This document shows, one piece after another, positions 27,976 to 35,537 of a DNA stretch of 49,373 bases. Numbering within the stretch: the stretch's first letter is position 1; every line of letters begins with the position of its first letter. Source of the DNA: Terriglobia bacterium (GTDB taxonomy: Bacteria; Acidobacteriota; Terriglobia; Bryobacterales; Bryobacteraceae). The notes beneath the pieces were generated by a model that made no database searches, had not been told where the DNA came from, and worked only from the letters and a program-made list of their open reading frames with translations. The translations under genes were made by a program, and so were the position numbers. The stretch lies in the NCBI GenBank assembly GCA_025358575.1, contig JANYJA010000012.1, forward strand, positions 1 through 49,373, given 5' to 3'.

Positions 27976-28602
27976 ATGGATGTCAAAGAAGTCAGCCACG
28001 CGCTGATCAATGTGGCGGCGCTGTGGATGCTGACCACCCCTCACGAGTTTTCACATGCCTGGGTGGCGACCAAACTGGGCGACGATACTCCCGAGCGGGA
28101 AGGCCGCGTGACGCTGTATCCACTGGCGCATATCGACTGGCTGGGGACCACGCTACTTCCTTTCATCACCTCGCTGATGGGCGGCGGATTTATCGGATGG
28201 GGCAAGCCGGTGAATACCAATCCAAGCAAACTGCGCTTTGGCCTGAACGGGCTGGCGCTGGTGGCCATGGCGGGACCGATCAGCAACGTGATCTTCGCTT
28301 TTTTTCTGACTGGACTTTCGGTGCTCACCTTGCGGGCGCTGCCACCCCTGGCTGAATTCGCGGCGATGGCCGCGAATTTGAGCCTCTATCTGGCGCTCTT
28401 CAATCTGCTTCCGGTGCCGCCTCTGGATGGCTCGAAGCTGCTGCTGGCCGCGCGCATTCCGGTTTCGGTATACAACGAGCTTGCGCGTTTTGGTTTCATT
28501 CTGCTTATCGTGGCGTTGTCCATCACAAATTTAGGCTTGTGGATGGCAATTGCGAGCGACCGGGCCACGCGGTTTTTTTTCCATCTCTTCGGAGCCATGT
28601 AA
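27976..28602 (+). CDS. Site-2 protease family (M50) membrane metalloprotease
   Basis: The 208-aa product has the zinc motif HEFSH (near residue 23) in a membrane helix and the second motif NLLPVPPLDG (near 146-155), supplying the Asp ligand. Four to five further hydrophobic segments are predicted. It is the short form without PDZ or CBS domains, like the YwhC/Rv-type M50 proteins common in Acidobacteria. The substrate is unknown. It precedes a TAT-exported oxidoreductase gene, but no link in function is apparent. Confidence 0.9.
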   Translation: MDVKEVSHALINVAALWMLTTPHEFSHAWVATKLGDDTPEREGRVTLYPLAHIDWLGTTLLPFITSLMGGGFIGWGKPVNTNPSKLRFGLNGLALVAMAGPISNVIFAFFLTGLSVLTLRALPPLAEFAAMAANLSLYLALFNLLPVPPLDGSKLLLAARIPVSVYNELARFGFILLIVALSITNLGLWMAIASDRATRFFFHLFGAM

Positions 28603-28653
28603 TTTGAGTATTTGCCCGCCAACCAGATAGACTAACCATCGAGGAGCACCCAC

Positions 28654-29994
28654 ATGTCCACGTCGCGACGTCACTTCCTGCAGGCTTCGTCGGCCGCGCT
28701 CGCCTTCGGCACGAAAGCCGCGCAGAGCGCCCGCAAGATATCGCCTAATGACAATGTCCAGATTGCGACGATTGGTCTCGGAGGGATGGGCTCCGGTGAC
28801 ACGAAGTCTTCGTTGGCGCAGCCCGGAGTGAAGTTGGTCGCTGTCGCCGATGTGTACGATGGGCGGCTGGTTCATGCCAAGGAACTGCACGGGGCTGACA
28901 TTTTTACCACGCGCGACTATCGAGAGGTGCTCGCACGGCCCGACATTGATGCGGTTATTATCGCGACTCCCGATCACTGGCACTCGAAGATTTCAATCGA
29001 CGCGATGAACGCAGGCAAAGATGTCTATTGCGAGAAGCCGATGGTCCAGCACCTCGACGATGGCAAGCCGGTAATAGCCGCCCACCAGAAGACTGGGCAG
29101 ATCATGCAGGTGGGCAGCCAGCGCGTAAGTTCGGTGGTCTATCAGAAGGCCAAGGACCTTTTGAAACAGGGCGTGATCGGGCAGTTCAACATGGTTGAAG
29201 CGTGGTGGGATCGCAACTCGGCCATCGGTGCGTGGCAGTATTCCATACCGCCAGACGCTTCCGAGCAGACTATCGACTGGGACCGTTTTTTGGGGCGTGC
29301 GCCTAAAGTGCCGTTCGATCCGAAAAGAATTTTTCGCTGGCGCAACTATCGCGATTATGGAACCGGGGTGGCGGGCGACCTCTTCGTGCATCTGTTTTCA
29401 GGGATGCATTTCGTGACTGGCGCAATCGGTCCGACACGCGTTTATGCCACCGGCGGAACGCGCTTCTGGAAGGATGGGCGTGATGTGCCCGACTTACTGC
29501 TGGGCGTTTACGATTATCCCGAGACGGCGCAGCATCCCGCGTTCAACTTGGCTCTGCGGGTGAATTTTGAAGATGGGTCAGGCGAGACATCGGGCTTTCG
29601 ATTTATCGGCAGCGAAGGCATCATGACCATCGGGAACGGCGTCACGGTAATGCGTCATCCACGCGAGACCGAGCCGGGATACACCATAGAAACGTTTGCC
29701 GACAAAACGCAGGAAGAGTTTATTAAGAAATATCAGGCGGAGTATCCAAAGCTTCCGGCCAATGCGGATAGCATTCGACCGGAAAGCGAGGAGAAATTCA
29801 TGCCGCCTCCCGGATATAACGATCATCTGGACCATCATCGGAACTTCATCAATGCGGTGCGCACCCGCAAGCAGACGATTGAAGATCCGACCTTTGGATT
29901 CCGCGCGGCGGGACCGGCCCTGCTATCGAACATCAGTTACTTCGAGCAGCGCATGTGCCACTGGGATCCGTCGACCATGACGATGAAGGGATAA
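28654..29994 (+). CDS. TAT-exported Gfo/Idh/MocA-family oxidoreductase
   Basis: The 446-aa product begins with a twin-arginine signal (TSRRHFLQASSAALAFG). The NAD(P)-binding Rossmann part contains IGLGGMGSGDTKSS, VADVYDGRL and the EKP motif in YCEKPM. A C-terminal alpha/beta substrate domain follows. GAGGAG lies 8 nt before the ATG. Such exported members are abundant in Acidobacteria and Planctomycetes and probably act on sugars or glycosides using a tightly bound cofactor. The substrate is unknown. Confidence 0.92.
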   Translation: MSTSRRHFLQASSAALAFGTKAAQSARKISPNDNVQIATIGLGGMGSGDTKSSLAQPGVKLVAVADVYDGRLVHAKELHGADIFTTRDYREVLARPDIDAVIIATPDHWHSKISIDAMNAGKDVYCEKPMVQHLDDGKPVIAAHQKTGQIMQVGSQRVSSVVYQKAKDLLKQGVIGQFNMVEAWWDRNSAIGAWQYSIPPDASEQTIDWDRFLGRAPKVPFDPKRIFRWRNYRDYGTGVAGDLFVHLFSGMHFVTGAIGPTRVYATGGTRFWKDGRDVPDLLLGVYDYPETAQHPAFNLALRVNFEDGSGETSGFRFIGSEGIMTIGNGVTVMRHPRETEPGYTIETFADKTQEEFIKKYQAEYPKLPANADSIRPESEEKFMPPPGYNDHLDHHRNFINAVRTRKQTIEDPTFGFRAAGPALLSNISYFEQRMCHWDPSTMTMKG

Positions 29995-30016
29995 GAATTA
30001 GCCGTTTGGTTGAAAA

Positions 30017-30091
30017 TGGAGCGGGAGACGGGGATCGAACCCGCGACCAACAGCTTGGAAGGCTGAGACTCTACCACTGAGTTACTCCCGC
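30017..30091 (-). tRNA. tRNA-Gly (anticodon TCC), CCA encoded
   Basis: The reverse strand folds as a cloverleaf. The acceptor is GCGGGAG/CTCCCGC, the D stem ACTC/GAGT, the anticodon loop CTTCCAA with anticodon TCC, and the T arm GCGGG-TTCGATC-CCCGT. The discriminator T is followed by CCA at 30019-30017. The first anticodon-stem pair (27-43) is T-T, a mismatch. It begins 20 nt after the stop of the 610-aa protein gene on the same strand. Confidence 0.97.
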
Positions 30092-30111
30092 TACTTTCAC
30101 TTCATTCTAGC

Positions 30112-31944
30112 TCACCACAAATATTCCTTTGCGATCTTGCGCTTGTCGTAGCCGTCCAGCACGTGCACCACGCGGATCTTCTTCAACGTAACAGGCGAAA
30201 GCTGGCCGATAGGGACGTAGATGATGGTTCGCCCATAACGGGCCGCAATGCTCCGGAACACCGAGCGCGGTGGTTTTGCAGCCACGTAAACCACGAACTT
30301 CTGGATGGAATAATCTAAACCCGCGAGCAGCAACCGCTCAGGCTTGTTCTCGGCGAAATCGTAATCGCCGTCCTGCCAAACGTCGTACATGCGCCGGGCC
30401 GGCAAGCTCATCAGAAATCCGCCGTACTCACCGCGCCCGATGCCCGGACCCACCATGTGATCGAACGGAAAAGTCGAATAGAAGGCCATATCCGATTCGT
30501 TCTGATTCTCGCCGAGCCATGTGGTCATGTACTGGCACCGGCCATCGCGGTCTTCGTCGAAAATCACAATCACCGAACCGACTTCACCCTGGATTTTCTG
30601 GTGATCGCGCACATAAATCCGCCCTTCATGCCAGTTGCGAATGGTCTCGCGGAGATCGATCCCGTCCAGCAGCGAAGTGGTAAACGGTTCCACGCGAGTG
30701 CGCTCTTCGGAAAGAATGCTCTTGCCTTTCTTCTTGAGAAAACGCCCGTAATCTTCAATCACCAAATCTTCCGGCGGATACGAACAGATGCTGGTGCCGT
30801 TAAGTTCGCTGGCCCACTCGCCGGGAATTGTCTCTTTCTTTCGAGGACGCAGACCGACGGGCCGCAGGCGACGCTTCTCACTGGGGAGGCGTCGGCGCAA
30901 ATGCAGTCGGCGGGTATCGATCCAGACCTCCTCACCCGAGATCTTGACTGTTGGAAGATCGGACTCGGTCTTCTGGAAAGTGTATTTGCCGGCATTTTCC
31001 CAAACTTCCCAAGCGTAGTTATCGTCAACAACGGAGCGCGCCGCGACGGTGAGATCGAAGAGCGAAGCTACCAATTCACGGCTGGTCACAGCGAGATTTC
31101 GCGTGTACCGGGCCAAAGTCCGGCGCTGCCAGTGAGCCACATGTTCACCCGTGGACGCCTCGTAAGACTTTTCAGCGGCCCTAAAAACGGCTGCCTGTGC
31201 GCGCCGCCGATCCACAATATTCGCATTGCCGGGTGAGTCGCGATCAAGCTCGTATTGTTGCTGGAGATACGGGTACTCGGCAGTTATTTCCGCAAGACAA
31301 TCGGGATGCGGGTTCAGAACTTGAATCCCTTCGCGCCGCACTCTGTTGAAAGGTTGCGCCTGCGGGCGCTCCATCGCGTCCAGCACCGGATCCAGCAGAT
31401 TCAGCGACACCACGACCAGCACTTTCGCCATCGGATCGATGCCTTGCAGCTTCCACGCGATGCCGCCGGCGTGCCGCTCTGTCGCCTCGGAACGCTCCTG
31501 AGGATACAGGCGGTAGCTCTCGATGTATCGTTCGCGCGTGATGGACCGGAGTGAATAGGTATCGGGGTACGCGTCGGGAAGATGAGGACGCGCGCCGGAA
31601 TCGGGGTCAATACAGACGACGCCGATATTCAACTCACGCGCCGTGCGAAAAGCCTCCGCAAAGGGGTCGGCTGGCTCGACGGGAACGTAGACGGCTTCAT
31701 CGTCCGAAAGCTGTTCGGAGTAAAAAATTACGGAGATCTGTGGCAGGCGCGAGACGGCCCGCTCGAATGCCTGTTGCAGAGTAACTGGAAGTTCAATCGC
31801 GACCACATCGGGCCGCGACCCCAAAATTTCCTGGCGAACTTCCCGCGCGAACTCCAGGCGGCCTGGAACCACCGGAAAGTATGTGAAACGCCCGCGCCGC
31901 AAGCTGCCGAAATCAGGAAGCGCCGGGTCGATTTCTTCGGGCAT
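30112..31944 (-). CDS. 610-aa MoxR-partner protein; possible TraB/ChaN-like N-terminal half
   Basis: I do not recognise this protein as a named family. Residues about 20-125 (GRLEFAREVRQEI, then RPDVVAIELPVTLQQAF, ISVIFYSE, DPFAEAFRTARELNIGVVCIDPD) resemble the start of DUF5682/TraB/ChaN-like proteins, which open with 'EIRPDAVLIEGP…' and are often encoded beside MoxR ATPases. The match is by pattern only and the His usual in that fold is not evident. A basic middle part (HLRRRLPSEKRRLRP) follows. The C-terminal about 170 residues contain VIVIFDEDRDG, WLGENQNESDMAFYS and LSPVTLKKIRV. There are no membrane segments. Its start overlaps the MoxR gene by 32 nt. Confidence 0.75.
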   Translation of the reverse strand: MPEEIDPALPDFGSLRRGRFTYFPVVPGRLEFAREVRQEILGSRPDVVAIELPVTLQQAFERAVSRLPQISVIFYSEQLSDDEAVYVPVEPADPFAEAFRTARELNIGVVCIDPDSGARPHLPDAYPDTYSLRSITRERYIESYRLYPQERSEATERHAGGIAWKLQGIDPMAKVLVVVSLNLLDPVLDAMERPQAQPFNRVRREGIQVLNPHPDCLAEITAEYPYLQQQYELDRDSPGNANIVDRRRAQAAVFRAAEKSYEASTGEHVAHWQRRTLARYTRNLAVTSRELVASLFDLTVAARSVVDDNYAWEVWENAGKYTFQKTESDLPTVKISGEEVWIDTRRLHLRRRLPSEKRRLRPVGLRPRKKETIPGEWASELNGTSICSYPPEDLVIEDYGRFLKKKGKSILSEERTRVEPFTTSLLDGIDLRETIRNWHEGRIYVRDHQKIQGEVGSVIVIFDEDRDGRCQYMTTWLGENQNESDMAFYSTFPFDHMVGPGIGRGEYGGFLMSLPARRMYDVWQDGDYDFAENKPERLLLAGLDYSIQKFVVYVAAKPPRSVFRSIAARYGRTIIYVPIGQLSPVTLKKIRVVHVLDGYDKRKIAKEYLW

Positions 31945-32755
31945 AGCGCAATGCTTCTTCTCCCAAGGTTTCTATCACCGCGGTCTCCAGCGCATCGGTC
32001 TCGTGGCTGGGCTGAGTGGCCAGGCTCTTCAGTTTGATGGCGAACCGCCCTATATTGATGCCGTCTCGAACGGTGTAGCGCTCATCGGCGGCGTGTGCCT
32101 GCTGAAGAAATTCGGTGACATAAAACAGAATCTTGTCCTCGGCGAAGGGCAGATTTTCCTTGAGGATGTGATACTCTTCATCGCGTTCGGGAAAGTCGAT
32201 GAAGATCTGCGGCTGCAAGCGCGAATGAATGTATTCAGGTAGTTCGAAGGTGGAAGCGTCGTCATTCATAGTGGTAACGAGGCGAAAACTCGGATGCGCT
32301 TTAATCTTGATGCCCGCGACCAGGGATTCCACATAGCGCCGGTTATCCAGCAGCGGCGCAAGGCTGGCCCAACTCTTCTCGCTCATTCTGTTGCCTTCAT
32401 CCAGAATGACGACGCCGCCGAGAATCATCGCCGTAACCAGCGGCGATGCGACATAGCGCAACTGCCTCGCGCCTTCAATCACGGGAGTGACGATCAAATC
32501 TTCAGGGCGGGTGTCTAGCGTCGCTTGCATGATGAAAACGTCGCGGCCCAACCGCTGGGCGGCCGCGTAGGCCAGCGTAGTCTTACCGACACCCGGCTTG
32601 CCGAGCAGGCGCGGGTTCATCGGAATGTCCTGGTCGTGCACCACCAGCCACGCCGCCAGCAACTGGCGCATCATTTCTTCTTGCCCAACCCAGCGGACAT
32701 TGAGCTGGTCGGGATGGGCCAGATGAAGGGTGACACCGTCAATTTCTACGATCAT
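31913..32755 (-). CDS. MoxR-family AAA+ ATPase
   Basis: The 280-aa product has Walker A GKPGVGKT (52-59), Walker B VVILDE (115-120), sensor 1 TTMN (161-164), and R179 in the arginine-finger position. The order and the absence of other domains fit MoxR-type chaperone ATPases, which usually act with a VWA protein or another partner. No VWA gene is adjacent here. The partner candidate is the 610-aa protein whose start lies inside this gene. The 5' end overlaps the upstream glycoamylase-like gene by 17 nt, suggesting translational coupling. Confidence 0.93.
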   Translation of the reverse strand: MIVEIDGVTLHLAHPDQLNVRWVGQEEMMRQLLAAWLVVHDQDIPMNPRLLGKPGVGKTTLAYAAAQRLGRDVFIMQATLDTRPEDLIVTPVIEGARQLRYVASPLVTAMILGGVVILDEGNRMSEKSWASLAPLLDNRRYVESLVAGIKIKAHPSFRLVTTMNDDASTFELPEYIHSRLQPQIFIDFPERDEEYHILKENLPFAEDKILFYVTEFLQQAHAADERYTVRDGINIGRFAIKLKSLATQPSHETDALETAVIETLGEEALRYARRNRPGAS

Positions 32756-33971
32756 GGATACCTGATTGTCGCAGAGAGCGCCCGTGCTTTTGGAAGCCGA
32801 TTCGCTGAAGCGCGCGCTGCATTTCCGGATTTGCCATGAACCATCGCCATACCTTTCCGGTCTTAAGATCTTCGGCGCTCAGCAGCGTGATACCCAGATC
32901 GATTCCGATCACATCGGGATCAATCCAGTTCTTCAGCGGATTGAAAGCATCCACAAAGCCGTAGCGGCCATAGATGGTGTCTCCATACTTCTGGCGCATA
33001 GCGGTGAGGGCTGCCGATGAGATGTCGCCCGTAAACATCAGGGATCCAGCGGGAGCCGAAGGGACAATGGTTCCGTCGATGGCGGGGTCGCGCGGGGGGC
33101 CGCCCCAGGCAACATAGCCAAACGGGCTGTCGGATGCGGAGATCCCCCAAATGTTCAGCGAGTAAGTGGCAAAGTCAGGGCTCAAATCCATGCAGAATGC
33201 GCGGTGCGCCAGGGTGGCGGTAATCGAATTGGCGAAGAAGTCGGTGTATGGCGGGCGGGATTCATTGAGATTTCGAAAGTCAATCCATGCTTGCGAATAC
33301 TGATGAGTGAATAGCGGTCCGCCGGACACGTAAGTGAAACCGGAGTAGGTGATGCGGGGCCTAAGCCATGCGCTCCAGCTTGCCACCGGGATCGGGTGTG
33401 TGGGCGACGCGATCGCTAGTAAGTAGAGGATCATGAGTTCGCTGTAAGTGTCCCACCGCGCAGGCAGAAAGCCGGACTCGGGCATCCATCCGTGGGAGAG
33501 AAGTGCTTTGTCACCGTTAAGCATCCAGGGAAAATCCACTTGTTCGTAAATTCGGCGGGCCAGTTTCGGAATTTCGGGATCGGTGGAGAATGCCTGCCGC
33601 GCGGTCAGAACTCCGGCCAGCAGCAGAGCAGTGTCGATCGACGAGAATTCGCTATTCCAGCGTCGCTGGCCCGTCGCTGGATCCATCCAATGATAAAACC
33701 AGCCATGTTCCCGCGGCGCGTTTTCGGCAAAGAAACGAAGCGTTCTCCGAACTTGGTCACGTGCCTCGGGTTCGCCGGTCCAATGGTGTGCGAAGCCGAT
33801 GGAAAGCGCGGTGAGTCCGAAGCCCGTCGCCGCGATGCTGGCAATTTGACCCCCGGGCGCTGAAGATGGCGAACCGTCGATGTGAGCGCGATCGCGAACG
33901 AGACCTGTTTTGGAATCGGCTTGCTCGATAAAGTATTGGAAGGACCGGCGCGACAAGTCATCGAGAAACAA
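32739..33971 (-). CDS. Glycoamylase-like secreted protein (PF10091-type)
   Basis: The frame gives 410 aa from TTG 33971. It resembles the glycoamylase-like (alpha/alpha)6 domain: SFQYFIEQADSKTGLVRDRA near the start, then HGWFYHWMD, SEFSSIDTALLLAGVL, GGPLFTHQYSQAWIDFR, WGISASDSPFGYVAWG and VDAFNPLKNW. Upstream codons in the same frame encode a signal peptide (VRLAAILFISAAASKAA) back to an ATA at 34037 preceded by GAGGTGAT, so the functional start is probably there and non-canonical. It would act on beta- or alpha-glucans in the periplasm. It is preceded by the GH39-like gene and followed by moxR with overlap. Confidence 0.88.
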   Translation of the reverse strand: MFLDDLSRRSFQYFIEQADSKTGLVRDRAHIDGSPSSAPGGQIASIAATGFGLTALSIGFAHHWTGEPEARDQVRRTLRFFAENAPREHGWFYHWMDPATGQRRWNSEFSSIDTALLLAGVLTARQAFSTDPEIPKLARRIYEQVDFPWMLNGDKALLSHGWMPESGFLPARWDTYSELMILYLLAIASPTHPIPVASWSAWLRPRITYSGFTYVSGGPLFTHQYSQAWIDFRNLNESRPPYTDFFANSITATLAHRAFCMDLSPDFATYSLNIWGISASDSPFGYVAWGGPPRDPAIDGTIVPSAPAGSLMFTGDISSAALTAMRQKYGDTIYGRYGFVDAFNPLKNWIDPDVIGIDLGITLLSAEDLKTGKVWRWFMANPEMQRALQRIGFQKHGRSLRQSGIHDRRN

Positions 33972-34033
33972 GTTGTCATGAGTCGCAGCCTTGGATGCCG
34001 CGGCAGATATGAAAAGGATTGCAGCAAGACGAA

Positions 34034-35530
34034 CTATGGGATCACCTCAACCAGCGCCAGACTATGCGCGGGCAGACTTAGTGAAACCGATCCGAAAAAC
34101 GGGCGAACTTCCGCGGGCGGCATTTGGCCTGCGGCGCGCAATAGTTTCTGCTGCTCGCGGCTGGGGAAGTCGGGGCGGCCCATGGCTTCCCAGGCGGTAA
34201 GTGCCGACCCATGATCTTGATCGAGCAAGCGAACGCGGACCCGATGGAATTGGGAGACGTGTTCGATAGTAACTTCAACCTGCTTTGGGCTTCCGATCTG
34301 GTCGGCCGGGACGTAATTCCACACGGCTAGAACCAGGGATTTGTCGGCGCGCCGCGTCGCGATGATCGAATCGGAACGCAGGGGAATCCTCTCAGTTCCA
34401 AGGTCGTGCAGCATGGCAAATGCATTGAAAGCGGGTTTCGGGATTCCGTCCACAGCGATTAGGCCGTAACCTCCATAAAATGGTTTCTTGACGACGCCTT
34501 GTTCTTCAAAAACATCCGAGAAGCCCCAGTAAGCCATGGTGGTCACGAGCCCGTCGCAAAGCCGAATGTTATTAGCCAGCCAGGGCCCCATGTAAGTGGA
34601 ATCGGTGACCTGAACGTCGTTTAAATAAGTCGCGTTATATTCAGTAAAAAGGATCGGTAACGCCGGCATCGCCGAAGCTTTAACTTGGTCGAACACCTTG
34701 CGGGCAGCGCGGGCCACCATGTCGCTTTGAGGAATCCGCTCGTCGGTTCCGAAGACATCTTTCGCGGATTCGTTTCCGTACACGTGGGTTGACGCGAAAT
34801 CGACCGGAACGTGGCGCTTTGCGCAATGATCGATGAACCGGTCAACCCAGGCAGCCTGCGCGGTGGAGGGACCTCCGACTCGAAGCCGACGATCGGCCTT
34901 TTTCACAGCAGCCGCCGCAGAGTCGTAGAGATGAAAGTAGGTTTCTTCTTTGGGCTCACCGCTCCAGAAATCGATATTCGGTTCGTTCCAAACTTCGAAA
35001 TACCACTGGCTGACCTCGTCGATGCCATAACGCTGGATAAGATGCTGCGTGAATCGAAAAACGAGCTCGGCCCAGCGGTCGTAGTCCTTGGGCGGATTAG
35101 GAAACGGTTTGTACCAGAAAGGATGAAGATGATCCGTGGCCGACAGCTTGCGCGGCATAAAACTAAGCTCCACGAAGGGGCGAACATTCCGCTCCAGGAG
35201 CCCATCGTATATCTGATCGACATAAGAGAAGTTATAGACCGGTTTACCTTGTGCGTCCTCGTCGTACACGCCAAGTTCATCGTGGAAAATAGCGTGGAAG
35301 CGAACATACGAAAAGCCGGTAGCCTTCTTAGTTGCGGTCAAATCGCGGCGATAACTCTCGCGAAGAGAAAGCCCCGCGCGGCCAGAGCCGAACATCTGCT
35401 CCCAGAAATGCGGGAATGGCTTCCCTGGGGCGTCGGCACGAATGCCGATTCGCTCAATGGCTAACGGCTGGGCGGGACCAAATACGCTCCCAGCCAGCAG
35501 GCAGATGATGAGCTCAACGCGGCGTGCCAT
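34034..35530 (-). CDS. GH39-like glycoside hydrolase (beta-xylosidase type)
   Basis: The 498-aa product has a signal peptide (LIICLLAGSVFGPAQP) and a (beta/alpha)8 barrel with the acid/base Glu in YFEVWNEPNIDFW and the nucleophile Glu in ILFTEYNATY. Further GH39 marks are FSYVRFHAIFHDELGVYDE and a C-terminal beta-sandwich (LVLAVWNYV, then VTIEHVSQFHRVRVRLLDQDHGSA). It probably cleaves xylo-oligosaccharides or related glycosides in the periplasm. It starts 7 nt after the TonB-dependent receptor stop, so the two form an operon. Confidence 0.93.
   Translation of the reverse strand: MARRVELIICLLAGSVFGPAQPLAIERIGIRADAPGKPFPHFWEQMFGSGRAGLSLRESYRRDLTATKKATGFSYVRFHAIFHDELGVYDEDAQGKPVYNFSYVDQIYDGLLERNVRPFVELSFMPRKLSATDHLHPFWYKPFPNPPKDYDRWAELVFRFTQHLIQRYGIDEVSQWYFEVWNEPNIDFWSGEPKEETYFHLYDSAAAAVKKADRRLRVGGPSTAQAAWVDRFIDHCAKRHVPVDFASTHVYGNESAKDVFGTDERIPQSDMVARAARKVFDQVKASAMPALPILFTEYNATYLNDVQVTDSTYMGPWLANNIRLCDGLVTTMAYWGFSDVFEEQGVVKKPFYGGYGLIAVDGIPKPAFNAFAMLHDLGTERIPLRSDSIIATRRADKSLVLAVWNYVPADQIGSPKQVEVTIEHVSQFHRVRVRLLDQDHGSALTAWEAMGRPDFPSREQQKLLRAAGQMPPAEVRPFFGSVSLSLPAHSLALVEVIP
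34035..34048 (-). promoter_or_regulatory. Ribosome site followed by ATA instead of a normal start codon
   Basis: On the minus strand GAGGTGAT (34048-34041), then CCC, then ATA (34037-34035) lead into an in-frame signal peptide of the glycoamylase-like gene. The next standard start in frame is TTG 33971, which would remove the signal peptide. The ATA overlaps the TAG stop of the GH39-like gene. Confidence 0.5.
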
Positions 35531-35537
35531 GCCGCTA

